Shown: positions 47,357 through 56,260 of the stretch, one piece after another
How positions within the stretch are numbered: position 1 is the first letter of the stretch
Layout of the letters: each line of letters opens with the position of its first letter
From: Paraburkholderia gardini
GTDB taxonomy: Bacteria; Pseudomonadota; Gammaproteobacteria; Burkholderiales; Burkholderiaceae
Length of the DNA stretch: 64,000 bases
Direction of reading: 5' to 3'
Assembly (NCBI RefSeq): GCF_907164575.1
Contig: NZ_CAJQYY010000002.1
Span: 124,001 to 188,000 of the forward strand
Notes under the pieces: model-generated
The model's input: the letters and a program-made list of their open reading frames with translations, nothing else
Database searches by the model: none
Told to the model about the DNA's origin: nothing
Translations under genes and position numbers: made by a program

Positions 47357-49927
47357 TCAATGCGCGGCGGCTGCGCCCTGCCCGGCATCCGGCATGATCG
47401 GCCGGATCGAATCCGGCACGATGCTCGCGCCGAAATCGCGGATCAGCGATTGCACGAACGGGTCCTGACGGATCTCACGCTCGGCGTCCTGCTGGCGCTG
47501 CGCACGTGCGGCGGCGTCAAGCGCGGCGGCCGTGCGACGCGCGGCGCCGACTTCGACCTGCACGTCGACCGTCGTGCCGAGGCGTTCGGCGAGCGCCGCC
47601 TTCAGCTTCGCGACCTGCGCGGCTTCCGCGTATTGCGGCACCGGGACGTTCAATCTGAGCAGCGTGCCGTCGAGCGACATGAGTTCGCTGTTGAACGCCA
47701 GCTGGTACGAAATGCCCTTCAGCGGCAAACCGGCGGCCAGCGCGGGCCAGTCGCCCTCGAAACCGATTGCGTCGAGCGGAATGGCGGGGGGCAGCGGACG
47801 CGTGTCGACGACGGGCGCGGGTTCTTTTGCAGCGGGCGTGAGACGCACATCGTCGGGGCCGCTGTCGAAGACCGGCGTGTAATTGTCATCGGGTGGCGCG
47901 AAAAACGCATCGTCCGACAAGACTGGCATGTAGTCGTCCGGCGGCATGTCGTCCCACGGCGGGACGGACGAGCCACCCTGGCTACCGTTATTACGCGCTT
48001 GCGGCTGGGCGGCCCCAGCGTCCTGTGCCCGGCGCGGCGCGCCAGGCACTGGTACTGGCACGTTGACGCGCGGCGCCAGCTTCGGCGTAGCGGATTTCGG
48101 AGCCGGCGCGGCGGCAACGGCCGACGGCGCCGCGCGGCCGCGGTCGGACGATACTTTCAGGCCCGCGCTGCGCAGCACGTCGAGCGCCGCGCTCGCGCCG
48201 CCGGCGCGGCGCGAAGCGGCCGCGGATTCCTGCTGCCGGGGCGCGGCCGATGTGATTTCGCGCGGCGTCACGCTGGAAGCGGGCGTGGGCGCGGCAGCAG
48301 CTGGCTGTTCTGGCGCACGAGCGATGGATTCGCTGCCGGACGGCACGTGAGTGTCTTCGTCGGCCTGCGTGGCAGGATTCGCCGAAGCAGGGACCGCAAC
48401 ACCACTCTGCTCGTATTCCCGCGCGGCTGGCGCCGCTGATGCGGCATCGGCAGACGCTTCGCCTGCAAGCGGCTCAGACTCAAGGGAGACGCTTCTGGCG
48501 GCAGCTTCGGTCGCAGCCGGCACGGACTCCGGCGCATTCGCATTCGCGGAAACGGCCGCGTCAACCTTGTCCGGTGCGTCACGTGTCGCGGCACCCGCAG
48601 CCACAACCGCGACGTCACCCGTCGCGGACCCTGCCGCAACCGACGCCGGTCGCGATCCGATATCCGACTGGGCACTCACCGGTTGAAGACTCGCTGGCAC
48701 CGTTGCGTCCGCAGCCGTTCCCATATCACTCGCCGCGACATCCTGCCGGGCGGCAGTCATGGACGCGACCGTTCGCGAGGTCGCCGCAGCACCGGTTCCA
48801 GCCGGTCGCGTAGCAGGCGCGACTCCACCGCCGCCGCCATTCGGCGCCAGTTCGAACGCGAGCATCCGCAGGAGCGTCATCGTGAAACCGGCATATTCGT
48901 CAGGCGCGAGACCGAGTTCGCTGCGCCCGACCGTCGCGATCTGATAGAAAAGCTGGACCTGCTCCGGGCTCAGCGTCCCGGCGAACCGGCGGATATCACC
49001 CGCTTCCGGCCATTCGTCCAGCACGGACGAAGGCGCGAATTGCGCCCAGCCGACCCGGTGCAGCAGGCTCGCGAGATCCTGCAGCGCCGTCGAAAACGAC
49101 AGGCTGCGCAGCGCCATTTCGTCGGCGACCGCCAGCACACCCGCGCCGTCGCCAGCGGCGAGCGCGTCAAGCAGGCGAATCAGATAACTCTGGTCGAGCG
49201 CGCCGAGCATGCCGCGCACGGCTTCCTCGGTGACCTGATTGGCCGAATAGGCGATCGCCTGATCGGCCAGTGAAAGCGCATCGCGCATCGAGCCGTCGGC
49301 CGCGCGCGCGAGCAGGCGCAGCGCCTGCGCCTCCGACGGGATTTTTTCCTCGCCGAGAATCCGTTCGAGATGCGAGACGATGTGCCCGGCGGGCATCTGC
49401 TTCAGATTGAACTGCAGGCAGCGCGACAGCACCGTCACGGGAATCTTTTGCGGATCGGTCGTCGCGAGGATGAACTTGACGTGCGAAGGCGGCTCTTCCA
49501 GCGTCTTTAACATCGCGTTGAAGGCGTGGTTCGTGAGCATGTGCACCTCGTCGATCATGTAGACCTTGAAGCGCGCGTCGACCGGCGCGTAGACCGCGCG
49601 CTCGAGCAGCGCCGCCATTTCGTCGACGCCGCGATTGCTCGCCGCGTCCATCTCGACATAGTCGACGAAACGGCCTTCATCGATCTCGCGGCACGCGCGG
49701 CACACGCCGCACGGCGTCGCCGTTACGCCGGTTTCGCAGTTGAGCGCCTTGGCGAAAATACGCGACAGCGTCGTCTTGCCGACGCCCCGGGTTCCGGTAA
49801 ACAGATAGGCGTGGTGCAGACGCCCGCCGTCGAGCGCGTGCGTGAGCGCGCGCACCACGTGCTCCTGTCCGACGAGCGACGCGAAATCCTTCGGCCGCCA
49901 CTTGCGTGCGAGAACTTGATAGGTCAT
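47357..49927 (-). CDS. dnaX: DNA polymerase III subunits gamma and tau
   Basis: Clamp-loader ATPase of 856 residues. Walker A GTRGVGKT (about 45-52), zinc cysteines (CETGVTATPCGVCRAC), DEVHML and the sensor region are in the first 370 residues. An Ala/Pro/Ser-rich linker at about 375-690 is very long. The C-terminal domain V (about 700-850) carries the polymerase-binding region. I do not see the AAAAAAG slippery site used in Escherichia coli to make gamma. The 4.5S RNA gene lies 206 bases upstream. Confidence 0.94.
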   Translation of the reverse strand: MTYQVLARKWRPKDFASLVGQEHVVRALTHALDGGRLHHAYLFTGTRGVGKTTLSRIFAKALNCETGVTATPCGVCRACREIDEGRFVDYVEMDAASNRGVDEMAALLERAVYAPVDARFKVYMIDEVHMLTNHAFNAMLKTLEEPPSHVKFILATTDPQKIPVTVLSRCLQFNLKQMPAGHIVSHLERILGEEKIPSEAQALRLLARAADGSMRDALSLADQAIAYSANQVTEEAVRGMLGALDQSYLIRLLDALAAGDGAGVLAVADEMALRSLSFSTALQDLASLLHRVGWAQFAPSSVLDEWPEAGDIRRFAGTLSPEQVQLFYQIATVGRSELGLAPDEYAGFTMTLLRMLAFELAPNGGGGGVAPATRPAGTGAAATSRTVASMTAARQDVAASDMGTAADATVPASLQPVSAQSDIGSRPASVAAGSATGDVAVVAAGAATRDAPDKVDAAVSANANAPESVPAATEAAARSVSLESEPLAGEASADAASAAPAAREYEQSGVAVPASANPATQADEDTHVPSGSESIARAPEQPAAAAPTPASSVTPREITSAAPRQQESAAASRRAGGASAALDVLRSAGLKVSSDRGRAAPSAVAAAPAPKSATPKLAPRVNVPVPVPGAPRRAQDAGAAQPQARNNGSQGGSSVPPWDDMPPDDYMPVLSDDAFFAPPDDNYTPVFDSGPDDVRLTPAAKEPAPVVDTRPLPPAIPLDAIGFEGDWPALAAGLPLKGISYQLAFNSELMSLDGTLLRLNVPVPQYAEAAQVAKLKAALAERLGTTVDVQVEVGAARRTAAALDAAARAQRQQDAEREIRQDPFVQSLIRDFGASIVPDSIRPIMPDAGQGAAAAH

Positions 49928-50132
49928 CTGGAAATTGTATCAGCAACGATGATGCGCAAAGACGAATCGGAACGACGCGACGACACGCTGCCGCTTCATT
50001 GTATTTTGCTAACGAAGCGATAGAGGAAAACAGGGGCGACAGCAGATAGCAACGCGAAGCGCGAAAGCAAAAACGCGGGAGCGGACAGAACCAGCAGGGA
50101 GGAAAAACGCGGACAGCAGAAAAAGAGGAAGG

Positions 50133-50230
50133 TGACGAGCCTGACCCTCGGCACTGGCGGAAAACGGCTGTGGCTGCTTCGTTCCCGACCTGACCAGGTT
50201 GACCATCCCTCCATGCGAGGAGGCCCGTCA
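50133..50230 (-). ncRNA. ffs: 4.5S signal recognition particle RNA
   Basis: Small bacterial SRP RNA, about 98 bases. The conserved Ffh-binding hairpin reads GGTCAGGTCGGGAACGAAGCAGCC-like on this strand (symmetric and asymmetric loops around GTCAGG and GAAGCAGCC). The 5' end TGACGGGCCT pairs with the 3' end AGGCTCGTCA, ten pairs with one wobble, closing the molecule. It directs nascent membrane proteins with Ffh. The position before dnaX is usual in beta-proteobacteria. Confidence 0.9.
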
Positions 50231-50236
50231 CGAAGC

Positions 50237-50242
50237 ATTCTA
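50237..50242 (-). promoter_or_regulatory. ffs -10 element
   Basis: TAGAAT on the minus strand ends seven bases before the 5' end of the 4.5S RNA, the expected distance. Confidence 0.55.
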
Positions 50243-50661
50243 TCACCGGTCGTCGCATAACGCGACTCCTGAAGGCGACGAAACGCGCGACAGCCGGATC
50301 GACGCGCCGCGCAAAGCAGCCCTGCTGCCGCGCTTTCGTTGCTCTTGAGTTTACCGTGCACGTCACCAGATACGCGTCGAAGCAGCACACCTTGTCAACG
50401 CAGGGCAGATTTTACGAGCGCCATCGATGCACATATTACGCTGCCGGCATCACTACTATCACCACCGGCAACGCATAGCGATTTAGGCTAAACTGGCGTA
50501 CGAATGACCCGTAATGTCATGGTCCGCGGCGCGTCCATCGGGTAGTGCCGAAGGGTGTTCCGCCGGGCGATGAGTGCGGCGAGGCGAACAGAAGTTTTCC
50601 TGATTTGATGTATCGTGGCGAGCCATCAGGGCGACCGCGATCCGAAAGAGGTATTCATACA

Positions 50662-51048
50662 ATGAGCGAACAAATCAAGCATATCAGCGACGCATCGTTC
50701 GAACAGGACGTCGTCAAATCCGACAAACCCGTGCTGCTCGACTTCTGGGCTGAATGGTGCGGACCGTGCAAGATGATCGCGCCGATCCTCGACGAGGTCG
50801 CGAAGGACTACGCGGATCGCCTGCAGATCGCCAAGATCAATGTCGACGAGCATCAATCCACGCCGGTCAAGTTTGGCGTGCGCGGCATTCCCACGCTGAT
50901 CCTCTTCAAGAACGGCGCGGTTGCCGCCCAGAAGGTCGGCGCGCTGTCAAAGTCGCAACTCACCGCGTTCCTCGACGGAAATATTTACGCGGGTCTTGGG
51001 CTGCGCCCGGGGCGGGTTGTTGTCCGGTCAAAACAACGCGCCCTGTGA
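50662..51048 (+). CDS. trxA: Thioredoxin with C-terminal extension
   Basis: Thioredoxin of 128 residues. The active site WCGPC (32-36) and the cis-proline loop (GIPTLILF) are intact. Residues 1-108 cover the full normal fold and end LTAFLDGNI. At the place where thioredoxins of this group normally stop, the reading frame continues for 20 residues ([20 protein letters not shown]), as if the stop codon had been lost (TAC in place of TAA or TAG). AGAGG upstream supports the start. The rho gene follows with its own promoter. Confidence 0.9.
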   Translation: MSEQIKHISDASFEQDVVKSDKPVLLDFWAEWCGPCKMIAPILDEVAKDYADRLQIAKINVDEHQSTPVKFGVRGIPTLILFKNGAVAAQKVGALSKSQLTAFLDGNIYAGLGLRPGRVVVRSKQRAL

Positions 51049-51089
51049 ACATGCTTTTCCGCTGCGGTGGCGGAATCCGGCATGTGCTA

Positions 51090-51098
51090 TGCTAGAAT
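51090..51098 (+). promoter_or_regulatory. rho promoter, extended -10
   Basis: TGC directly followed by TAGAAT is an extended -10 element. It gives a rho leader of about 97 bases. Confidence 0.5.
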
Positions 51099-51129
51099 CA
51101 ATTAAACGTCGAAAAGACGTGTAAGTCCC

Positions 51130-51145
51130 TGAGCGGTTCCGCTCA
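51130..51145 (+). promoter_or_regulatory. Hairpin in rho leader
   Basis: TGAGCGG-TT-CCGCTCA is a perfect inverted repeat followed by a CT-rich stretch before the rho ATG. Rho controls its own leader in other bacteria; C-rich, unstructured RNA here would fit a Rho-loading site. Confidence 0.4.
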
Positions 51146-51201
51146 CTTCTCCTCCCAGATTCCATTTCGTCGCACCTTCTCCTCCCCGGCGGGTTCTCCG
51201 T

Positions 51202-52464
51202 ATGCATTTATCCGAGCTTAAGACTCAGCACGTGTCCGAATTGATCGAGATGGCCAATGGCCTCGAGATCGAAAGTGCCAATCGCCTGCGCAAGCAGGAA
51301 CTGATGTTCGCCATTCTTAAAAAGCGCGCCAAGGCAGGCGACACGATCTTCGGCGACGGCACGCTCGAAGTGCTGCCGGACGGTTTCGGCTTCCTCCGCT
51401 CGCCGGAAACGTCGTATCTCGCCAGCACGGACGACATCTATATCAGCCCGTCGCAGATCCGCCGCTTCAATCTGCACACCGGCGACACGATCGAAGGCGA
51501 AGTCCGCACGCCGAAAGACGGCGAGCGCTACTTCGCGCTGGTGAAGGTCGACAAGGTCAACGGCCAGCCGCCGGAAGCCTCGAAGCACAAGATCATGTTT
51601 GAAAACCTGACGCCGCTTCACCCGAACAAGGTGATGCTGCTCGAGCGCGAAATGCGCGGCGAGGAAAACGTCACGGGCCGCATCATCGACATGATCTCGC
51701 CGATCGGCAAGGGCCAGCGCGGTCTGCTCGTCGCCTCGCCGAAGTCGGGCAAGACCGTGATGCTGCAGCACATCGCACACGCGATCAAACAGAACCATCC
51801 GGATATCGTGCTGTTCGTGCTGCTGATCGACGAACGCCCGGAAGAAGTGACCGAAATGCAGCGTTCGGTGGCGGGCGAAGTGATCGCCTCCACGTTCGAT
51901 GAACCGGCAGCACGCCACGTGCAGGTCGCCGAAATGGTGATCGAAAAGGCCAAGCGCCTCGTCGAAATGAAGAACGACGTCGTGATTCTGCTCGACTCGA
52001 TCACGCGTCTCGCGCGGGCGTACAACACGGTGGTGCCGGCCTCGGGCAAGGTGCTGACCGGCGGCGTCGATGCCAACGCGCTGCAACGTCCGAAGCGCTT
52101 CTTCGGCGCAGCCCGTAACATCGAGGAAGGTGGTTCGCTCACCATCATCGGCACGGCGCTGATCGAAACCGGCAGCCGCATGGACGACGTGATCTACGAA
52201 GAATTCAAGGGCACCGGCAACATGGAAGTGCACCTGGAGCGTCGCCTTGCTGAAAAACGTGTCTACCCTTCGATCAACCTGAACAAGTCGGGCACGCGTC
52301 GCGAAGAGCTGCTGATCAAGCCCGAAGTGCTGCAGAAGATCTGGGTGCTGCGCAAGTTCATCCACGACATGGACGAAGTCGAATCGATGGAATTCCTGCT
52401 CGACAAGATTCGCCAGACGAAGAGCAATTCCGAGTTCTTCGACATGATGCGCCGCGGCAGTTAA
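51202..52464 (+). CDS. rho: Transcription termination factor Rho
   Basis: Hexameric RNA helicase of 420 residues. An N-terminal helix bundle and cold-shock-like RNA-binding domain (about 50-120) precede the ATPase domain, with P-loop SPKSGKT (about 180-186), Walker [12 protein letters not shown] and the Q and R loops up to 420. There is no insertion in the N-terminus, unlike Rho of some actinobacteria. It ends transcripts, some of which lack strong hairpins in this window. It is followed by a strong terminator. Confidence 0.97.
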   Translation: MHLSELKTQHVSELIEMANGLEIESANRLRKQELMFAILKKRAKAGDTIFGDGTLEVLPDGFGFLRSPETSYLASTDDIYISPSQIRRFNLHTGDTIEGEVRTPKDGERYFALVKVDKVNGQPPEASKHKIMFENLTPLHPNKVMLLEREMRGEENVTGRIIDMISPIGKGQRGLLVASPKSGKTVMLQHIAHAIKQNHPDIVLFVLLIDERPEEVTEMQRSVAGEVIASTFDEPAARHVQVAEMVIEKAKRLVEMKNDVVILLDSITRLARAYNTVVPASGKVLTGGVDANALQRPKRFFGAARNIEEGGSLTIIGTALIETGSRMDDVIYEEFKGTGNMEVHLERRLAEKRVYPSINLNKSGTRREELLIKPEVLQKIWVLRKFIHDMDEVESMEFLLDKIRQTKSNSEFFDMMRRGS

Positions 52465-52494
52465 ATCCAGCCGTCCCGCAGCAAGCTTCAGAAA

Positions 52495-52526
52495 AACCGT
52501 CCGCCTTCTCGCGGGCGGTTTTTTTT
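52495..52526 (+). terminator. Rho-independent terminator after rho
   Basis: A ten-pair stem (AACCGTCCGC at 52495-52504 with GCGGGCGGTT at 52511-52520, one G-U) is followed by six T. Confidence 0.9.
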
Positions 52527-52557
52527 CGCCTGTACGCCGCACCGGATCACAACCTGT

Positions 52558-52573
52558 ACGTGAACGTTCACGT
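52558..52573. promoter_or_regulatory. Perfect palindrome, probable MerR-family operator
   Basis: ACGTGAACGTTCACGT is a perfect 16-base palindrome ending five bases before a TATAAT -10 hexamer (52579-52584). Placement in the spacer between -35 and -10 is the hallmark of MerR-type operators, so it probably controls the regulator-transporter operon that follows. Confidence 0.65.
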
Positions 52574-52578
52574 TGAAC

Positions 52579-52584
52579 TATAAT
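52579..52584 (+). promoter_or_regulatory. -10 element of MerR-MFS operon
   Basis: Perfect TATAAT, 31 bases upstream of the regulator ATG at 52615. The -35 region is weak, as expected of a MerR-activated promoter. Confidence 0.6.
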
Positions 52585-52614
52585 GCGACGCAAACTTCGA
52601 ATTTCCGCGCCGCC

Positions 52615-53163
52615 ATGTCGAGTGAAGAAAGCCCCAATCTGCTGACCGTCCGCGATGCGGCGGAACGCCTGAACGTGACTCCGCGCACGCTCAAATACTA
52701 CGAAGAGCGCGGGCTTGTCACGCCGACCCGGAGCGAAGGCCGCTATCGTCTCTACGACGAAAACGACCTCGAACGTTTTGCCCGCATCCTGCGTTTTCGA
52801 GCCCTGGGTTTCTCCCTGCAAGGCATCACCGAAATGCTCAAGCGCCCGCTCGAACCCGTCGAAGGCGGACGCAATCGCTACTCCACGCAATCCCTGCTGG
52901 AAATCCGCGACGCGCTCGCGCAACAGGTCGACGCGCTTGACGCGCGCATCGATTCGGCACGTCGCGAACTGAAGGAAGTGCAAAACCTCAAAGCCGAACT
53001 CAGCGACGATCTCGATTACGTGCAACGCCGGCTTGCCGGCGAAAGCGCCGATGCGCTTCTCGAGCAGCGCAACACCGCCCGCCTGAAAAAGAAAGCGCGG
53101 ACACCGTCGAGTGCTGCAGCGAGGCTCAGCAAGAAAGCCCTTCCCGGAGACGATGCCGCATGA
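52615..53163 (+). CDS. MerR family transcriptional regulator
   Basis: Regulator of 182 residues. The N-terminal winged helix-turn-helix (about 8-75) has LTVRDAAERLNVTPRTLKYYEERGL. A coiled-coil dimerisation helix follows (about 95-150), then a Lys/Ala-rich tail. No cysteine pattern for metal sensing is seen, so an organic effector or redox role is more likely. I start at 52615 because the longer frame would overlap the promoter. Its stop overlaps the transporter ATG by four bases. Confidence 0.85.
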   Translation: MSSEESPNLLTVRDAAERLNVTPRTLKYYEERGLVTPTRSEGRYRLYDENDLERFARILRFRALGFSLQGITEMLKRPLEPVEGGRNRYSTQSLLEIRDALAQQVDALDARIDSARRELKEVQNLKAELSDDLDYVQRRLAGESADALLEQRNTARLKKKARTPSSAAARLSKKALPGDDAA

Positions 53164-54716
53164 GCGCGGCCTCCTCGCGCGTACCGCTTTTCAGCGTCGC
53201 GAAGCTGCGTGGCGATTTCTTCCCGTGGGTGCTGGCACTCGTCACCGGTCTCGACTATTTCGACAACGCGATCTTCTCGTTCTTCGCGAGTTATATCGCA
53301 GGCGGGATCAACGCTTCGCCGGATGAACTCGTGTGGTCGTCGAGTGCGTACGCGGTCGCGGCCGTGCTCGGCATCCTGCAGCAGCAATGGTGGGTCGAGC
53401 GCTTCGGCTACAGGCGCTACGTGGCCGGCTGCATGCTGCTGTTTTCGGCGGGAGCGGTCGCCGCGGCGTTGTGCGAAACATCGTTCGAACTGGCGTTCGC
53501 GCGCGGCTTCCAGGGTTACTTCATCGGCCCGATGATGGGCACCTGCCGCATCCTGATCCAGAGCAGCTTCACGCCGCAGCGGCGTGCCGGCGCGACGCGC
53601 GCCTTTCTTGTCCTGATCGTGCTGGGCAGCGCGCTTGCACCACTCGCCGGCGGGCAGCTCGTCGCGCATTTCGACTGGCGCGCGCTCTTCATGTGCAGTG
53701 CGCCGGCAGGTATCCTGTTCGCAGGTTTTGCGCTACTTGCGTTGCCGGACTCGGGCAACCTCCTGCCGGAAGAACGCGGCGCGTCGCATTTCTGGCCGTA
53801 CATCATCTTTGCCTTCGCTCAAGGCGCGCTGCAAGTCGTCATGCAGCAGGTGCGCTACCAGCTCTTTAGCGCGTCGCCGGGTCTGATCATGCTGACGGTA
53901 GCGGGAATCGTCGGGCTCGTGTGGTTTGCGTACCAGCAGTGGCATCATCCCTCGCCCCTGATGCGGCTGAATGCACTGCGCGAAAAAACCTTCCAGGTCG
54001 GCCTCGTGCTGTACATGTTCTATTACTACGAGTCCACTGGCTTCAGTTACCTGGTGTCGCGTTTTCTCGAACAGGGGCTCGGCTATCCGGTCGAAAATGC
54101 GGGACGGCTGGTCGGTGTCACTTCGCTGATTTCATCGACGGCGCTCTTCGTCTACCTGCGCTATGCAAAGCTGCTGCCGCGCAAGAAGTGGATCATCGTG
54201 CCGGGCTTCGCCATTGCGGCGCTGGCCGCGGCGTGGATGGCACATATGCCGCCCGACGTCGATCAGCGCGCGCTGATCGGTCCGCTGCTGCTGCGCGGGC
54301 TGCTGCTGCTTTTCATCGTTCTGCCGGTGGCCAATCTGACGTTCAGCATCTTCGCGATCGAAGAGTTCACGCACGGCTACCGGCTGAAGAACGTCGTCCG
54401 GCAACTGACGATTTCATTTGCCACGGCATCGGTCATCATCGTCGAGCAGCATCGGCGGGCATTGCATCAGTCGCGGCTCGCCGAATTCGCGAATCCGTAC
54501 AATCCAGTGTTCCAGAGCACGATCGCGACATTGACGAACGGTTTCGCCGCCGCGGGACGTTCAATCAGCGAAGCGCATGCGCTGGCGGTAGCCCAGGTGA
54601 GCCGGACGGTGGTGCAGCAGGCAAGTTTCCTTGCGTCGCTGGACGGCTTCTATTTTCTGATCGGCGTGGCCGTCTGCGGCGGAATCTTTGCCGCGTGGCA
54701 AAAACAGATCGACTGA
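53160..54716 (+). CDS. MFS transporter, DHA2-like
   Basis: Membrane protein of 518 residues with about 14 hydrophobic segments. The DHA2/EmrB-like region includes GFQGYFIGPMMGTCRILIQ and a large acidic/aromatic loop. The usual motif A between segments 2 and 3 is replaced by WWVERFGYRRYVAG. It is coupled to a MerR regulator by an ATGA overlap, which suggests substrate-induced export. Substrate unknown; a drug or organic acid is plausible. Confidence 0.85.
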   Translation: MSAASSRVPLFSVAKLRGDFFPWVLALVTGLDYFDNAIFSFFASYIAGGINASPDELVWSSSAYAVAAVLGILQQQWWVERFGYRRYVAGCMLLFSAGAVAAALCETSFELAFARGFQGYFIGPMMGTCRILIQSSFTPQRRAGATRAFLVLIVLGSALAPLAGGQLVAHFDWRALFMCSAPAGILFAGFALLALPDSGNLLPEERGASHFWPYIIFAFAQGALQVVMQQVRYQLFSASPGLIMLTVAGIVGLVWFAYQQWHHPSPLMRLNALREKTFQVGLVLYMFYYYESTGFSYLVSRFLEQGLGYPVENAGRLVGVTSLISSTALFVYLRYAKLLPRKKWIIVPGFAIAALAAAWMAHMPPDVDQRALIGPLLLRGLLLLFIVLPVANLTFSIFAIEEFTHGYRLKNVVRQLTISFATASVIIVEQHRRALHQSRLAEFANPYNPVFQSTIATLTNGFAAAGRSISEAHALAVAQVSRTVVQQASFLASLDGFYFLIGVAVCGGIFAAWQKQID

Positions 54717-54719
54717 CCC

Positions 54720-55571
54720 ATGCTCTCGAAACTCACGCACTGGTTCGACTCCCGCCGCCGCGACCGCGCGTTGCGTGCGCACGCGATCCCCGATGCGCTA
54801 TGGGAATCCACGCTCGCGGGCCTGCCCTTTCTGGCGCATCTCGATGCCGCCGACCTTGTTCGCCTGCGCGAACTGACGAGCCTTTTCATTGCGCGGAAAT
54901 CGTTTTCGACCGCGCACGAACTCGAACTGACGGACGCAATGACCGTCGCCATCGCGGCGCAGGCGTCGCTGCCGGTGCTGAACCTGAGCCTCGATCTTTA
55001 TCGAGGCTGGGTCGGCGTGATCGTCTACCCCGGCGAGTTCGTGATCCGCAAAACGGTGGAAGACGAAGACGGCGTGGTCCATGAGATCGAGCAGGACGCA
55101 AGCGGCGAGGCGTGGGAAGGCGGCCCGGTCGTGCTGTCGTGGGAAGACGCGCAGATGACCGACGGCACGGATGCCTACAACGTCGTCATTCACGAATTCG
55201 CCCACAAGATCGACATGCTGACCGGCGAAGCCGATGGCCACCCGCCGCTCTTTCGCCGCTGGCACGCACCGCTCGACGCGACCGCATGGGCCGACGTGTT
55301 CGACGCAGCCTACGACCAGTTCTGCGTAAAGGTTGACGCCGTGCCCGAGCGGCGCTGGGCGCGCTTCGAGCGCGATTCGCTGATCGACCCGTACGCGGCC
55401 GATCATCCGTCGGAGTTTTTTGCTGTGTGCAGTGAGGCGCTGTTCGTGCAGCCGCAGGCATTCGAAGCCGGATATCCCGAGCTTTATCGCCTTCTGGCCC
55501 GCTTTTATCGTCAGGATCCGGCTCGCGTGGGCGCGTTATTGCCGGAAGCCAGCCCTGCTCCCGCAAAATAG
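54720..55571 (+). CDS. mtfA: MtfA-type zinc-dependent peptidase
   Basis: M90 peptidase of 283 residues. HEFAH at 158-162 binds zinc and carries the catalytic glutamate; the third ligand is probably E in the FFAVCSEALF segment near residue 240. In Escherichia coli MtfA binds the repressor Mlc and is linked to glucose uptake control. It begins three bases after the MFS gene stop, so it shares the operon. Confidence 0.88.
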   Translation: MLSKLTHWFDSRRRDRALRAHAIPDALWESTLAGLPFLAHLDAADLVRLRELTSLFIARKSFSTAHELELTDAMTVAIAAQASLPVLNLSLDLYRGWVGVIVYPGEFVIRKTVEDEDGVVHEIEQDASGEAWEGGPVVLSWEDAQMTDGTDAYNVVIHEFAHKIDMLTGEADGHPPLFRRWHAPLDATAWADVFDAAYDQFCVKVDAVPERRWARFERDSLIDPYAADHPSEFFAVCSEALFVQPQAFEAGYPELYRLLARFYRQDPARVGALLPEASPAPAK

Positions 55572-55581
55572 CCCGGGAAAT

Positions 55582-55610
55582 TCGTCAAGCGACTGATTTT
55601 CTGGCATAAT
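55582..55610 (+). promoter_or_regulatory. rpmE2 promoter
   Basis: TCGTCA (55582-55587) and CATAAT (55605-55610) are 17 bases apart, with TGG extending the -10. The transcript leader is about 90 bases. Confidence 0.45.
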
Positions 55611-55707
55611 CGCCGTTTTTCGACCTTAGGCAAGTGGCTCGCCGAAGTCCGCTGCGTCGGTTCGCAACGGCACGCGGGTTGGCTACCGCCAGACTAAAGG
55701 AAAGACC

Positions 55708-55971
55708 ATGAAAGAAGGCATTCACCCCGATTACCGCGAAGTCCTGTTCGTCGATATGTCGATCGACTTCAAGTTTGTGACCCGCTCGACCATCCAGACG
55801 CGCGAAACGGCCGAATTCGAAGGCAAGACGTACCCGCTCGCCAAGATCGAAGTGTCGTCGGAATCCCACCCGTTCTACACCGGTCAGCAAAAGATCATGG
55901 ACACGGCCGGCCGCGTCGAGAAGTTCAACAAGAAGTTCGGCGCGCGTGCCACGGGCAAGGCGACTACGTAA
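55708..55971 (+). CDS. rpmE2: 50S ribosomal protein L31, type B
   Basis: Ribosomal protein of 87 residues. [16 protein letters not shown] and [13 protein letters not shown] are hallmarks of the type B, cysteine-free L31. Such paralogues replace the zinc form when zinc is scarce. It is a single gene with its own promoter and strong terminator. Confidence 0.95.
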   Translation: MKEGIHPDYREVLFVDMSIDFKFVTRSTIQTRETAEFEGKTYPLAKIEVSSESHPFYTGQQKIMDTAGRVEKFNKKFGARATGKATT

Positions 55972-56013
55972 TACCTGTTCGATCCCGGCGATGTTTCACG
56001 AGCCGGTCGATGC

Positions 56014-56045
56014 AAAAAAGGGCAGCATTCGCTGCCCTTTTTTTG
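56014..56045 (+). terminator. Rho-independent terminator after rpmE2
   Basis: A 13-pair stem (AAAAAAGGGCAGC, 56014-56026, with its complement 56031-56043) closes ATTC and ends in T-run. Confidence 0.92.
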
Positions 56046-56260
56046 TCTCCGTATTTTACGCAGCAACCGGGCAACGCCCCGTCGCCGGCTGACTTGCCGT
56101 CGTGGCCGTTGCCAACTGTTGCAATCTCGCTGTTGCCGCCTGCCATCCACCGTGACGCGCGCCATGCCGCCCGTCTACAATGCCGGATGCTCAGGGCCGG
56201 CCACGCCCGGACACACCGTCTACCGTTTGCCAGCCCGTTTATCCGATACCGCCCAACTGC

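Larger units (their letters stand above)
49928..50661. other. 734-base intergenic region with 4.5S RNA gene and trxA promoter region
   Basis: It contains the leftward ffs gene (50133-50230) and its -10 element (50237-50242), then A-rich bases between ffs and dnaX on the + strand that would be a T-rich terminator region for ffs. The right 400 bases lead to trxA and hold no supported gene; several AT-rich -10-like words are present there but none is clear. Confidence 0.6.

Noticed and set aside
49320..49350. Possible slippery A-run in dnaX for gamma-subunit frameshifting
   Set aside because: The A-run is near codon 195, inside the ATPase domain, and lacks the AAAAAAG pattern and position used in Escherichia coli.
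53921..55084. Long +2 frame across the MFS and mtfA genes
   Set aside because: It is a shadow of two well-supported genes and has the Arg/Ala-rich composition typical of antisense or shifted frames.
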